The position numbers and the translations under genes are program-made. Under the pieces are notes generated by a model. That model was not told the origin of the DNA. It saw only the letters and a program-made list of their open reading frames with translations, and ran no database searches. 64,000 bases of DNA from Paenibacillus tengchongensis (lineage in GTDB: Bacteria; Bacillota; Bacilli; Paenibacillales; Paenibacillaceae). Location of the stretch: NCBI RefSeq assembly GCF_008973665.1, contig NZ_WACP01000004.1, positions 1 to 64,000 on the forward strand, given 5' to 3'. Of the stretch, positions 8,649 through 17,526 are shown piece by piece. Every line of letters begins with the position of its first letter. Positions within the stretch are counted from its first letter, which is position 1.

Positions 8649-10049
8649 CTATTCGGCCGTTTCGAACCCGAAATAACCGGCGGCATTGTTGTAGGAAATA
8701 TCCTCTACCAGCTTGCCGAGCAGAGCGGCATCGTCCGGCGCTTCGCCCCGGTCCGCCAGCTCGCCGAGCAGGCCGCACAGCACCCGGCGGAAGTATTCGT
8801 GGCGGGTATAGGACAGGAAGCTGCGGGAATCCGTCAGCATCCCGACGAAGTTGCCGAGCAGCCCGCCTTCGGCCAGCAGCGTCATCTGCTGGCGCATGCC
8901 GCTGTAGGTATCGTTATACCACCAGCCCGAGCCGAGCTGGAATTTGCCGACGGTATCCTTCTGGTAGCAGCCCATCAGGGCGAGCAGGGAAGGGTAGTCC
9001 CCGGGATTCAGCGAGTAGAGAATGGTCTTCGGCAGGCCGGAACCGCATTCCGCGCGGTCCAGCAGTTGGGACAGCGATTCGGTCAGCGGCAGATCGTTCA
9101 GGCCGTCGTAGCCGGTATCTGGTCCGAGCTTCCGGAACATTGGCGTATTGTTGTTGCGGTAAGCATGGATATGCAGCTGCATCGTCCAGCCTTTGTCGTG
9201 ATAGAACCCGATCAATGCCGTCAGCAGCTCTGTCCGGTACAGAGTGATCTCTTCCGGTGACAGCGTCTCGCCGCTGAGGCGTTTGGCGAGAATCCGTTCG
9301 CACTCGCCTTCGTCGCCTGCCCGGTAGCGCAGCACATCCAGTGCATGGTCGGATAGGCGGCAGCCGTTCTCATGGAAGAAGTCGACGCGGCCGCGCAGCG
9401 CTTCCAGCAGGGCGGAGTAGGAGTTCACCTGGACTCCGGAGGCCTCCGTCAGTTTTGCCAGCCAATCGGCGAAGCCGGGAGCGTCGATATTCAGCGCCTT
9501 GTCGGGGCGGAAGGTCGGGAACACACTGAAGGTGGTTTCCTCTTCCTTAAGCAGGCGGTGATATTCGAGCGTATCCACCGGGTCGTCGGTGGTGCAGATG
9601 ACCTTGACCTTGGAGCTGCGGATCAATCCGCGCCGTGTGAATTCCGGCTCCGCCAGCTTACGGTTGACTTCCTCCCAGATGGCCGGAGCGTTCTCTTCAT
9701 TCAGCGGCGTATCGACGCCGAAGAAACGGCGCAGCTCCAGGTGAGTCCAGCTGTACAGCGGATTGCCGACCGCCTTCGGCAGCGTACGCGCCCAGGCCAG
9801 GAACTTGTCGTAGTCGGATGCGTCGCCCGTAATATGCGATTCCGGTACGCCGTTGGCCCGCATGAGACGCCACTTGTAGTGGTCGCCGTAGAGCCAGGCA
9901 GCCGTCAGGTTGGCAAAAGGGCGGTCCTCATAGATTTCCTTCGGGTCCAGATGGCAATGGTAGTCGATGATCGGCATCTCTTTGGCATGCTGGTGGAACA
10001 GCGCTTTGGCGGTATCCGTGGTCAACAGAAAATCATCATTTAAGAACAT
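8649..10049 (-). CDS. uxaC: Glucuronate/galacturonate isomerase
   Basis: A 466-residue uronate isomerase of the amidohydrolase superfamily. It converts D-galacturonate to D-tagaturonate (and D-glucuronate to D-fructuronate). The N-terminal metal site YHCHLDPKEI is clear, followed by the family segments FFGVDTPLNEENA, CTTDDPVDTLEYH and the late HEYFRRVLC. The length matches the family. It sits between uxaA (44-base gap upstream) and the esterase/isomerase fusion, so the operon supplies the first step of galacturonate breakdown. Confidence 0.96.
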   Translation of the reverse strand: MFLNDDFLLTTDTAKALFHQHAKEMPIIDYHCHLDPKEIYEDRPFANLTAAWLYGDHYKWRLMRANGVPESHITGDASDYDKFLAWARTLPKAVGNPLYSWTHLELRRFFGVDTPLNEENAPAIWEEVNRKLAEPEFTRRGLIRSSKVKVICTTDDPVDTLEYHRLLKEEETTFSVFPTFRPDKALNIDAPGFADWLAKLTEASGVQVNSYSALLEALRGRVDFFHENGCRLSDHALDVLRYRAGDEGECERILAKRLSGETLSPEEITLYRTELLTALIGFYHDKGWTMQLHIHAYRNNNTPMFRKLGPDTGYDGLNDLPLTESLSQLLDRAECGSGLPKTILYSLNPGDYPSLLALMGCYQKDTVGKFQLGSGWWYNDTYSGMRQQMTLLAEGGLLGNFVGMLTDSRSFLSYTRHEYFRRVLCGLLGELADRGEAPDDAALLGKLVEDISYNNAAGYFGFETAE

Positions 10050-10093
10050 GAATGCGTCTCCCTTAACTCATAATAGAAATAGTAGTCCGGTAA

Positions 10094-11602
10094 TTAGAGT
10101 GTAACCCCTGTTTTAAAAATCGCCAGCTCGCGCACTTCGTTCTGCTCATTGCGCGTCTTCTCGCCGCTGGCGACGCGGATAATGTAATCGATGAATTCTT
10201 CCAGCACCTTCTCCATCGGCTGTTCAAGCAGCGGTCCGGCGTTGAAATCCATCCAGTGCCCCTTCTTGGCGTACAGCTCGTTGTTTGTTGCCACCTTGAC
10301 GGTAGGCACGAAGCTGCCGAACGGCGTTCCCCGGCCTGTAGTAAACAGCACCAGCTGGCAATCTGAAGCGGCCAGTGCGGAAGCGGCCACCAGGTCGTTG
10401 CCCGGCGCCTGCAGCAGGCTAAGGCCTTTCTTGCGCAGCTTCACGCCGTATTGCAGCACATCCACAACCGGCGAGGAGCCGGCTTTCTGCGTGCAGCCCA
10501 GCGATTTGTCCTCCAGCGTGCTGATGCCGCCGGCCTTGTTGCCCGGGGAAGGATTCTCATACACAGGCTCTCCGTACGAGAGGAAGTATTGCTTGAAGTT
10601 GTTGATCAGCGAGACGATGTCTTCAAATACCTCACGGCTCTCGGCACGGGCCATGAGCACCTTCTCGGCGCCGAACATCTCGGGGACTTCCGTCAGTACC
10701 GACGTGCCGCCCTGGGAGATGATGAAGTCGGAGAAGGCGCCGAGCAGCGGATTGGCGGTAATGCCTGAGAAGCCGTCGGAGCCGCCGCATTTCAGCCCGA
10801 TGTTCAGCTCGCTGAGCGGCACAGGCTCACGGACGTCGTCCTTGGCCGCCTCGTACAGCTCATCGAGCAGCGTGAGGCCGGCTTCGACTTCGTTGCCGAC
10901 TTCCTGGGCCACGAGGAATTTCACCCGGCTTTCGTCATAATCGCCAAGAATGCTGCGGAACTCCGAGACAATGTTGTTCTCGCAGCCCAGACCGAAGACG
11001 AGCACGCCGCCGGCGTTCGGATGGTTAACGGCATCCAGCAGGATGCTGCGGGTCATCTTATGGTCGTCGCCCAGCTGCGAGCAGCCGTAAGGATGCTTCA
11101 GTACGGTAAGATTGTCGAAGCCGCCAAGATCGGGATGGCTGGCCTTAAATTCCTGGATCATCTGCTCGGCGATGCCGTTGACGCAGCCGACCGTCGGAAT
11201 AATGAACAGGTCGTTGCGGATGCCGACCTTGCCGTTCTTGCGGCGGTAGCCCTGGAAGGTCAGATTGCGGCGGGGATAAACGACCGGATGCAGTTCAGGC
11301 TTATATTCATATTCTTCTTCTCCGGCCAGATTGGTCTTGACGTTATGGGTGTGCACCCAGTCACCGGCTTCAATATCCGCGATGGCGTGGCCGATCGGAG
11401 AACCGTATTTCATGATGTTTTCGTCTGTTTTGATGGCCGTCAGGGCGATTTTGTGGCCTTGCGGAATATCCTGACGGGCCGTGACCTTCACCCCGTCAAT
11501 TTCCAGCTCTTCCCCGGCATTAACAGGGCGCAGGGCAACTGCCACCGTATCGCGGGCATTCATTTTCATCAGACGTTTCACGTTAAGCGTCGTTTCTTGC
11601 AT
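10094..11602 (-). CDS. uxaA: Altronate dehydratase
   Basis: A 502-residue cytoplasmic enzyme that dehydrates D-altronate to 2-keto-3-deoxygluconate, the third step of the galacturonate pathway. The N-terminal SAF-like domain (about 1-90) precedes the large dehydratase domain with the conserved cysteine segments YGCSQLGDDH, GLGCENN, GLKCGGSDGFSG and LGCTQKAGSSP. I chose the ATG with AGGAGGG eight bases upstream rather than the GTG three codons earlier. It follows uxaB after 53 bases and is co-directional, so it is translated from the same operon mRNA. Confidence 0.96.
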   Translation of the reverse strand: MQETTLNVKRLMKMNARDTVAVALRPVNAGEELEIDGVKVTARQDIPQGHKIALTAIKTDENIMKYGSPIGHAIADIEAGDWVHTHNVKTNLAGEEEYEYKPELHPVVYPRRNLTFQGYRRKNGKVGIRNDLFIIPTVGCVNGIAEQMIQEFKASHPDLGGFDNLTVLKHPYGCSQLGDDHKMTRSILLDAVNHPNAGGVLVFGLGCENNIVSEFRSILGDYDESRVKFLVAQEVGNEVEAGLTLLDELYEAAKDDVREPVPLSELNIGLKCGGSDGFSGITANPLLGAFSDFIISQGGTSVLTEVPEMFGAEKVLMARAESREVFEDIVSLINNFKQYFLSYGEPVYENPSPGNKAGGISTLEDKSLGCTQKAGSSPVVDVLQYGVKLRKKGLSLLQAPGNDLVAASALAASDCQLVLFTTGRGTPFGSFVPTVKVATNNELYAKKGHWMDFNAGPLLEQPMEKVLEEFIDYIIRVASGEKTRNEQNEVRELAIFKTGVTL

Positions 11603-11655
11603 GTGGACCACCCTCCTGAAAGTTATAAATGTCCGTCCAATTTATCCGAAAGTTA

Positions 11656-13071
11656 TTACTGAACGACAAGCTGCACCAAGACAGAGCGGCTGTCTGTGCT
11701 CTCCAGCTTCAGCAGGTCGGACTCAAGCGCAGCCTTAAGCCCCGGTACCTGCGTCAAATCCTGGCCCCACAGGCTTTCATCGCTGAGAATACTCTGCAGA
11801 AAGCGTTCACGGTCCTTCCAAGCGCGGTCAAAGGCCTCCAGCACATCGGCACCGTCCTGGCGCTGGATCCGGTCGCCCCGGTAGCTGAGCAGCAGTCCGG
11901 CAAAAGCAAGCGTCATCCGCTCCGGCAGTACGCCGCGTTCCTGACGGTACCGGAGCAGCACAGGCAGCAGGCGCGTCTTGAATTTGGAGATGCTGTTGAG
12001 CGAGATGGAAGTCAGCTCATGGCGGATAAACGGATTCTTGAACCGCTCCAGTACAGCTTCAGCATAGGAACGCAGCTCCGATTCCGGCAGATCGAGCATC
12101 GGGATCAGCTCCTCCTGCATCAGTTCCTGCACGAAACGGTAAAAGGCCGAATCATTCATTACATCCTCAACGGTCTCCAGGCCGGCCATCAGACCCAGCG
12201 GAACCATTGCCGTATGCGGTCCGTTCAGCAAATGCACCTTGCGTTCACGGTAAGGCGTCATGTCGGCGGTAACGACGACGTTCAGTCCGGCTTTGGCCAG
12301 CGGCAGCTTCTCTTCGAGCCAGGCCGGTCCTTCGATGACCCAGAACAGGAAAGGCTCGGCTGTAACCATCAGGTTGTCGAGATAGCCCAGCTCTTCTTCC
12401 AGCTGAGCCGCCTTGTCGCGCGGATAGCCCGGAACAATGCGGTCGACCAGGCTGCAGCAGAAGGTGTTCTCGTTCTCCAGCCAGGCCAGGAAGCCTTCAC
12501 CCAGCTGCCAGTCTTCCGCATAACGGCGGACGATCTCCAGCAGCTTCTCGCCATTGCGGTCAATCAGCTCGCAAGGAATAATGACGAAGCCTTTCTTGCC
12601 GAGCTCATAACGTCTGTGCAGCAGCGCGGTCAGCTTGGCCGGGAAGCTCTTCGGCGGAGCATCAGCGGCAGCATCGCCCGCATGATAAGCGATACCGGCT
12701 TCTGTGGTATTGGAGGTGATGAATTCCAGTTCGTCGTTCTCCGCCAGGGCAAGGTATGCTTCATAATCGGTATAAGGATTAATCACCCGGCTGACGCTGG
12801 TGATGATCTCGCGGGAGTTGACAGACTGCTGGTTCATAATGCCGTTCAGCAGCACCGTGTATAAGTTGTCCTGCTCGGCCATCAGCTTGCCGAGGCCTTG
12901 CTCGATCGGCTGCACAAGCACGGCGCTGCCGTTAAACAGACCCTGGGAGTTCATCTGATGCAGCTGCCAGTCTACGAAGGCGCGCATAAAGTTCCCTTCG
13001 CCGAACTGGATCATCTTCTCGGGATATTCCGTCAGGTCAGGGCGTGCGGAGCGGGAAAGTCGGTTAGTCAT
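11656..13071 (-). CDS. uxaB: Tagaturonate reductase (altronate oxidoreductase)
   Basis: A 471-residue member of the mannitol dehydrogenase family that reduces D-tagaturonate to D-altronate with NADH. The N-terminal nucleotide-binding region begins MIQFGEGNFMRAFVDWQ, and the family lysine/histidine segment is present as KVHLLNGPHTAMVPLG. It is the promoter-proximal gene of uxaB-uxaA-uxaC-esterase/isomerase. An AAAGGAG lies 12 bases from the ATG, which is a long spacing, but the closer GTG is out of frame. The LacI-type operator motif at 13108-13126 sits directly upstream. Confidence 0.95.
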   Translation of the reverse strand: MTNRLSRSARPDLTEYPEKMIQFGEGNFMRAFVDWQLHQMNSQGLFNGSAVLVQPIEQGLGKLMAEQDNLYTVLLNGIMNQQSVNSREIITSVSRVINPYTDYEAYLALAENDELEFITSNTTEAGIAYHAGDAAADAPPKSFPAKLTALLHRRYELGKKGFVIIPCELIDRNGEKLLEIVRRYAEDWQLGEGFLAWLENENTFCCSLVDRIVPGYPRDKAAQLEEELGYLDNLMVTAEPFLFWVIEGPAWLEEKLPLAKAGLNVVVTADMTPYRERKVHLLNGPHTAMVPLGLMAGLETVEDVMNDSAFYRFVQELMQEELIPMLDLPESELRSYAEAVLERFKNPFIRHELTSISLNSISKFKTRLLPVLLRYRQERGVLPERMTLAFAGLLLSYRGDRIQRQDGADVLEAFDRAWKDRERFLQSILSDESLWGQDLTQVPGLKAALESDLLKLESTDSRSVLVQLVVQ

Positions 13072-13107
13072 AGTGTCACAAGTCTCCTTTTAAAATAAAT
13101 TGGAATG

Positions 13108-13126
13108 ATGCACACGTGAACATTTT
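13108..13126. promoter_or_regulatory. Putative LacI-family operator upstream of uxaB
   Basis: ATGCACACGTGAACATTTT occurs 37 bases upstream of uxaB. Its core is nearly palindromic around CACGTG (10 of 14 positions of TGCACACGTGAACA). A 17-of-19 match occurs at 14308-14326 upstream of the regulator and pectinesterase genes. The pairing points to one regulator, most simply the adjacent LacI-family protein. Confidence 0.65.
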
Positions 13127-13138
13127 ATTTAAAAAATG

Positions 13139-13196
13139 GACTCCTTGCCGCGCGGTTTGCAGGGCTGGGGACAGCCTGCGGCGGCAGGAGTTTTTT
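13139..13196 (-). terminator. Terminator of the lacI-family gene
   Basis: The stem ACTCCTTGCCGC pairs with GCGGC-GGCAGGAGT (one bulge) around a GC-rich loop. Reading the minus strand, ATTTTTT follows; reading plus, TTTTTT follows. It lies between the regulator gene and the uxa operon and would separate their transcripts. Confidence 0.7.
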
Positions 13197-13234
13197 CTAA
13201 ATACGAAATTGTAAAAAGCCTGTTGGGACAGATG

Positions 13235-14230
13235 TTACAGCCCGGCAACGGTATCCCGCACCACAAGCGATGTCTTGACGAACAGCTGCTGCGGAGTTAA
13301 ATCCGGCTGCTGCATTAGCTGGATCAGCATCTTCGTGCCCAGCTCGCTGATGTCGGCAATCGGCTTGCGCACGGTAGTGAGCGCCGGGTTGGTATAGCGC
13401 GCGAACATAATATCGTCGAACCCGATCAGTGAGACCTGCTGCGGGACGGCGGCGCCGCTGGCGTAGCAGGCGTTCATCGCGCCGATGGCCATGTCGTCGT
13501 TCGAGCAGAAGACGGCGGTCGGCGGATCGGCCAGCTGCAGCAGAGCGGTCATTGCCGAATATCCGCTTTCGATGCTGTAATCCCCGGCGGCGAAATAATC
13601 CGGACTGAGGCTGAGGCGATGGGCGATCAGGCTGTCCATGAAGCCCTGTTTGCGTTCAGTGGAGGATTTGAACCCCGGCTTTCCTTCAATAATAGCGAAT
13701 TTCCGGTGACCTTGAGATACTGCGTAATCCAGCGCCTCTTTGACGCCTTCGCGGTCATTGGCCACAACGTTCATGATCCCCGGGTCCTCCAGCTGGCGGT
13801 TCAGTACCACAAGCGGAATGCCCATCGTCTTGACATGATAGATGAACGCATTGTCCTCGTCGCTCTGGCTCATCACCAGAATGCCGTCGAACCGCTGCGG
13901 CTGAATCGCGGCGTAATTGTGGACGCTGTCGATGCCGTGTACGGTCAGGTTATAATTCTCGTCGAGCGCATGACTGATGCCCTTGATGGCATCCACCAGG
14001 AAGCTGGAGGAGGTGCCCTGCTCAATGCTGGAGAAGAACAGCCCGATGGTAAAAGAGCGCTTGGTCACCAGACTCTTGGCGCTGTAATTGGGTACATAAT
14101 TCATCTCGGCGGCGATTCGCTCGATGCGGTCCCGGGTGACCTTCTTGATCAGCGGGCTGCCGTTGAGCGCCCGGGATACGGTCGTATGGGAGACGCCGGC
14201 GACGCGGGCGATATCCTTGATGGTAATCAT
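13235..14230 (-). CDS. LacI-family transcriptional regulator of pectin/uronate genes
   Basis: A 331-residue repressor with an N-terminal LacI helix-turn-helix (TIKDIARVAGVSHTTVSRALNG), the hinge region near residue 50-60 (NYVPNYSAKSLVTKRS) and a periplasmic-binding-like effector domain to the C-terminus (FDGILVMSQSD, CSNDDMAIGA, IGFDDIMFARYTNP). It lies between the uxa operon and a divergent pectinesterase gene, so a sugar-acid responsive role like KdgR, UxuR or ExuR is likely. The shared motifs at 13108 and 14308 are candidate binding sites, which would mean it controls both sides and itself. The effector is not visible from sequence. Confidence 0.88.
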   Translation of the reverse strand: MITIKDIARVAGVSHTTVSRALNGSPLIKKVTRDRIERIAAEMNYVPNYSAKSLVTKRSFTIGLFFSSIEQGTSSSFLVDAIKGISHALDENYNLTVHGIDSVHNYAAIQPQRFDGILVMSQSDEDNAFIYHVKTMGIPLVVLNRQLEDPGIMNVVANDREGVKEALDYAVSQGHRKFAIIEGKPGFKSSTERKQGFMDSLIAHRLSLSPDYFAAGDYSIESGYSAMTALLQLADPPTAVFCSNDDMAIGAMNACYASGAAVPQQVSLIGFDDIMFARYTNPALTTVRKPIADISELGTKMLIQLMQQPDLTPQQLFVKTSLVVRDTVAGL

Positions 14231-14307
14231 AGCATCTCTCCGGGCTGCAGAATTGTTAACGATTCCAGTTTAGTTCCTGGCACTCTACAAGTCAAGGCTT
14301 AAATGAA

Positions 14308-14326
14308 ATGCACACGTTAAAATTTT
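14308..14326. promoter_or_regulatory. Putative LacI-family operator between lacI and pectinesterase
   Basis: ATGCACACGTTAAAATTTT differs at two of 19 positions from the motif upstream of uxaB. It lies in the 209-base divergent region, about 78 bases from the lacI start and 113 bases from the pectinesterase ATG, a position suited to controlling both. Confidence 0.65.
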
Positions 14327-14439
14327 TGTGGAATTGCTTCGCCCAGGACGCTATAATCAACTTGTTTGTATGATCGAAAAGGCGCGCTGTGAACAACCGG
14401 TGAACAGCGGGTGAACCGGAATTACAAGGAGGAGCATGT

Positions 14440-15414
14440 ATGCTGGTTGGACAGGAGATATTTTGCGATTACAGCTCGATACAAGAGGCGGTCAATGCCC
14501 TGGAGGCGCTGCCGGCGGGCGAGCCGGAGACACTGGTAATCCTGCAGGGCGTTTACGAGGAGAACGTACAAATCTACCGATCGGATCTGACGGTGGTCGG
14601 CCTCGGCCATGTGGAGATCCGGGGCTCCCGTTATGCACGGCAGCGGGATGAGGCGGGGGAGGAGATCGGTACCTTCGGGACTCCGACACTGTTCCTGGGG
14701 GGTAGACGGCTGCTGCTCTCCAATCTGACCGTGACCAACACGGCAGGAGCGGGAGAAGCCGTCGGGCAGGCGCTGGCCGTATACGCCAATTGCGACGAGG
14801 CGGTCTTCCGCGGCTGCACGTTCAAGGGCCACCAGGACACGCTGTTTACCGGACCGCTGCCTCTGGTGGACAAGCGGGGCTTTGCCTTCGGGGGTGTTCC
14901 GCTGCGGGAGCGTCATGAGCAGTACCGCCAGCTGTATCAGGATTGCCGGATCGAAGGAACCGTCGATTTTATTTTTGGCGGGGCGGCCGCTTATTTTGAA
15001 CGCTGCGAAATCCGCAGCCTGCGGCGCGATACGGACAGTCCTTCATACGTTACGGCGGCCTCCACGCCGGAAGGCCAAGCCTACGGTTATGTATTCCGGG
15101 ACTGCTTCTTCACTGCTGAAGAAGGTGTACGGGAAGTATACCTGGGGCGGCCTTGGCGGGGCTACGCCAAGACGGAGCTGGACGGCTGCCGCCTGGGCGG
15201 ACACATTCATCCGCTGGGCTGGGACAACTGGGGCAATCCGGACAATGAGCAGACGGTTACCTACCGGGAATACGGCGTTGCGGCCGATGACCTGCGGCGT
15301 ACCAGCCGCACGTCCTGGACGCAGCTGCCGGATGCGCAGGCGAAGGGTCCGGCTCCGGCAGAAGTGTTCGCCGGAACGGATTTCTGGCGGGATACTCAGC
15401 ACCCGGGTTCATAG
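14440..15414 (+). CDS. Cytoplasmic pectin methylesterase (CE8)
   Basis: A 324-residue right-handed beta-helix enzyme of carbohydrate esterase family 8, which removes methyl esters from galacturonan. The catalytic-region motifs are all present: VGQALAVYANCD, FKGHQDTLF, EGTVDFIFGGAAAYF (first catalytic Asp region) and YLGRPWRGYAKTE with the substrate-binding Arg/Trp. The protein starts directly with the mature fold and has no signal peptide, unlike secreted plant-attack pectinesterases. That implies action on imported methylated oligogalacturonides, consistent with the intracellular uxa pathway next door. AAGGAGGAG lies just before the ATG. It is divergent from the LacI-family gene. Confidence 0.92.
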   Translation: MLVGQEIFCDYSSIQEAVNALEALPAGEPETLVILQGVYEENVQIYRSDLTVVGLGHVEIRGSRYARQRDEAGEEIGTFGTPTLFLGGRRLLLSNLTVTNTAGAGEAVGQALAVYANCDEAVFRGCTFKGHQDTLFTGPLPLVDKRGFAFGGVPLRERHEQYRQLYQDCRIEGTVDFIFGGAAAYFERCEIRSLRRDTDSPSYVTAASTPEGQAYGYVFRDCFFTAEEGVREVYLGRPWRGYAKTELDGCRLGGHIHPLGWDNWGNPDNEQTVTYREYGVAADDLRRTSRTSWTQLPDAQAKGPAPAEVFAGTDFWRDTQHPGS

Positions 15415-15892
15415 CGCTCTGATGATCTGGGTTTCTCGACAATCGGAGGTGCAAGAATTAGGAGTAAAAACTACCTCTAATTCTTGCATCTTTATCTTAA
15501 GATGGGTATAGAGGTAAAAACTATCTCTAATTTCATGGATATAGCTGGTTTGGCGTTTTTAAGCAGAAATAGAGGCGGGAAATGCCACTAATGTTCAAAA
15601 AAACGGGCTATGGGCCGGAATTAGAGGGATAAAATGCCACTAATTTCGGGCCATCAAGCAGGTGCGCTTCGCGGCATCAAGTAGGTTATGTGCGCTATGT
15701 AAGTCATGTTTGCTATGTGGCCACGAAACTCATGTGTGCTTGCATGCCATGTGCACCATGCCTGTTATGGATGCCAGGCAGGCGGGCAATTTGCACCATG
15801 CACCAAGCTTGCCATCGAGCACATTAAGCCACGTTCCCATCTAAACCAAACAGACCGTTCCCGGGGAAACGGTCTGTTTGGTTTGTGCCTGC
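15415..15892. repeat. Intergenic region with repeat family B (4 imperfect inverted-repeat units)
   Basis: Four related units lie near 15451-15487, 15505-15533, 15567-15593 and 15617-15646. Each has the form WTAGAGG-(about 10)-CCWCTAATT, so each can fold on itself. The first is extended to a 13-bp stem, GCAAGAATTAG to CTAATTCTTGC. The rest of this 478-base gap contains only the terminator at 15843-15884, with no gene seen. Confidence 0.65.
15843..15884. terminator. Strong hairpin terminator
   Basis: AAACCAAACAGACCGTT pairs exactly with AACGGTCTGTTTGGTTT around a CCCGGGG-type loop. It lies nine bases from the stop of the small minus-strand gene ending at 15893 and ends in a TTTGGTTT stretch. 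Confidence 0.75.
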
Positions 15893-16111
15893 TCAGGCCT
15901 TGTTATGCTGGAATTTCGTAATCTCCCGGTCGTAGTGGGAGACGGTGCCGTCGTATTTTTTCAGGCGAACATAACGCTCGGAGAATTTCTCAATGATCCC
16001 GTATCCGACCTGGGCGTACATTCCGTCGGGATCAAGCTGCAGCGCGGACACATAGGTTTGCGACAGGGCTGCGACAAAAAAATCGAGATTCTTGCTCAGT
16101 GTCTGCGGCAT
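15893..16111 (-). CDS. Small conserved-looking protein of unknown function
   Basis: A 72-residue protein, beginning MPQTLSKNLDFFVAALSQTY and rich in aromatic residues (Tyr-Ala-Gln-Val-Gly-Tyr). It has no membrane segment or signal peptide. I accept it as a gene because a perfect AGGAGG lies eight bases before the chosen ATG and a strong terminator follows nine bases after the stop. A GTG three codons upstream overlaps the ribosome binding site and is less likely. I do not recognise the family. Confidence 0.7.
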   Translation of the reverse strand: MPQTLSKNLDFFVAALSQTYVSALQLDPDGMYAQVGYGIIEKFSERYVRLKKYDGTVSHYDREITKFQHNKA

Positions 16112-16333
16112 AAGGGGCACCTCCTGTTAACCCGAATATTTAACAGTCATTGTAACACGGACGGTGATCACGTTGACAGAGGAAAATGCAAACAGTTGGG
16201 ACGATTTCGTGATTAGCCGGCTGTGAAAATGAACATAGTTGACATAGGGCTGTCCGGTTCTCTATGTTACGCTTAGCAGGACTTCCCTCGCCGGAAGAAT
16301 ACAGGAAACGAACACATGCTGGAGGGAAACAAT

Positions 16334-17437
16334 ATGGCAGAACCTTTGAAAGCAATGTATAACCAAGCGTTTATAGATAACTTGGGCGGGATGATTCAGA
16401 CTGCTTTTGCCGGATTTGACAGGGATGGATTTGTCCGCTCCGCCTTGCGGGAGCCCTGGGAGGAATTGGAGCTGAAAGCGCGGATGCGGCGTATCACGGA
16501 AACGCTGGGCGCTTATTTGCCCCCGGATTATGAGGATGCGCTGGCAGTCTTGTTTGCGATAGACGGGAAATGTGCAGGATTTCCGTATCTGATCTTTCCT
16601 GATTTTGTTGAAGTGTATGGTCAACAGGAGAAGCATTGGCAGCTCTCCATGACTGCGCTCGAGCGGTTTACGGGCAAGTCCTCCGCCGAATTTGCCGTGC
16701 GCCCGTTCCTGCTGAAGCAGCCGGAGCGCATGATGGCGCAGATGCTTCAATGGTCGCGGCATCCCGATGAACATGTGAGGCGGCTGTCCAGCGAAGGCTG
16801 CCGCCCGCGTCTGCCCTGGGGGCAGGCGCTGCCGCTGTTCAAGCGCGATCCGGCGCCTGTTCTGCCGGTGCTGGAACAACTTAAGACCGATCCTTCGCTG
16901 TATGTGCGCAAGAGTGTAGCCAATAACCTGAACGACATCGCGAAGGATCATCCGGAGGTGGTCATCGCACTGGCCCGCCGCTGGATAGGCACAAGTGCCC
17001 CTACCGACTGGATTGTGCGGCACGGCTGCCGCTCGCTCATCCGCAAGGCTGTGCCTGAGGTTATGGAGCTGTTCGGTTATGCCGCCGGGGCGGAGCATGA
17101 CCCCCTGTTTACGGAGGCCTCGCTGTCTGCCGAACCGGAGCAAGTGCAGATCGGCGACAGCTGCAGGCTGGACTACCGGCTGAAGATCCGGGAAGGCGGG
17201 CCGGTGCGCATCCGGGTAGAATACGGGATCGATTTCGTGAAGGCCAGCGGCAAAACCTCGCGCAAGCTGTTCCTGCTTGCCGACCGGACGGTGCCGGGAG
17301 GTAGCGCGGTCGCCGGCATGCGCGAACACAGCTGGCGTGATCTGACGACCCGGCGCCATTATCCGGGAGAGCACCGGATCGTATTGCTCTTGAACGGGAA
17401 TGAAGCGGCAAGCATGGTTCTGAACCTTCGCACATAA
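16334..17437 (+). CDS. AlkC-type DNA alkylation repair glycosylase
   Basis: A 367-residue HEAT-like-repeat protein resembling the AlkC DNA glycosylases, which excise positively charged alkylated bases such as 3-methyladenine without base flipping. Helical repeats fill residues about 1-260 (DALAVLFAIDGKCAGFPYL, MLQWSRHPDEHVRRLSSEG, LKTDPSLYVRKSVANNLNDIAKDHP, WIVRHGCRSLIRKA). The last 100 residues are beta-rich (LDYRLKIREGGPVRIRVEYGIDF), as expected for the Ig-like C-terminal domain known in this family. GGAGGG precedes the ATG at 16334. An ATG 18 bases upstream lacks such a site. It appears monocistronic. Confidence 0.85.
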   Translation: MAEPLKAMYNQAFIDNLGGMIQTAFAGFDRDGFVRSALREPWEELELKARMRRITETLGAYLPPDYEDALAVLFAIDGKCAGFPYLIFPDFVEVYGQQEKHWQLSMTALERFTGKSSAEFAVRPFLLKQPERMMAQMLQWSRHPDEHVRRLSSEGCRPRLPWGQALPLFKRDPAPVLPVLEQLKTDPSLYVRKSVANNLNDIAKDHPEVVIALARRWIGTSAPTDWIVRHGCRSLIRKAVPEVMELFGYAAGAEHDPLFTEASLSAEPEQVQIGDSCRLDYRLKIREGGPVRIRVEYGIDFVKASGKTSRKLFLLADRTVPGGSAVAGMREHSWRDLTTRRHYPGEHRIVLLLNGNEAASMVLNLRT

Positions 17438-17464
17438 ATTTTTTATTTATTTTTTTGCAGTAGC

Positions 17465-17494
17465 TGAAACCTTTCTCCCCCCTTTGTCCGTCTA
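17465..17494 (+). promoter_or_regulatory. ECF sigma-factor-like promoter
   Basis: TGAAAC (17465-17470) is followed 18 bases later by CGTCTA (17489-17494), 33 bases upstream of a lipoprotein gene. TGAAAC...CGTC is the classic signature of extracytoplasmic-function sigma promoters in Bacilli, though 16-17 bases is the usual spacing. No sigma-factor gene is in the window. Confidence 0.5.
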
Positions 17495-17526
17495 CACATA
17501 GAGAGAGTATGAAAGGATGAAGGCAC

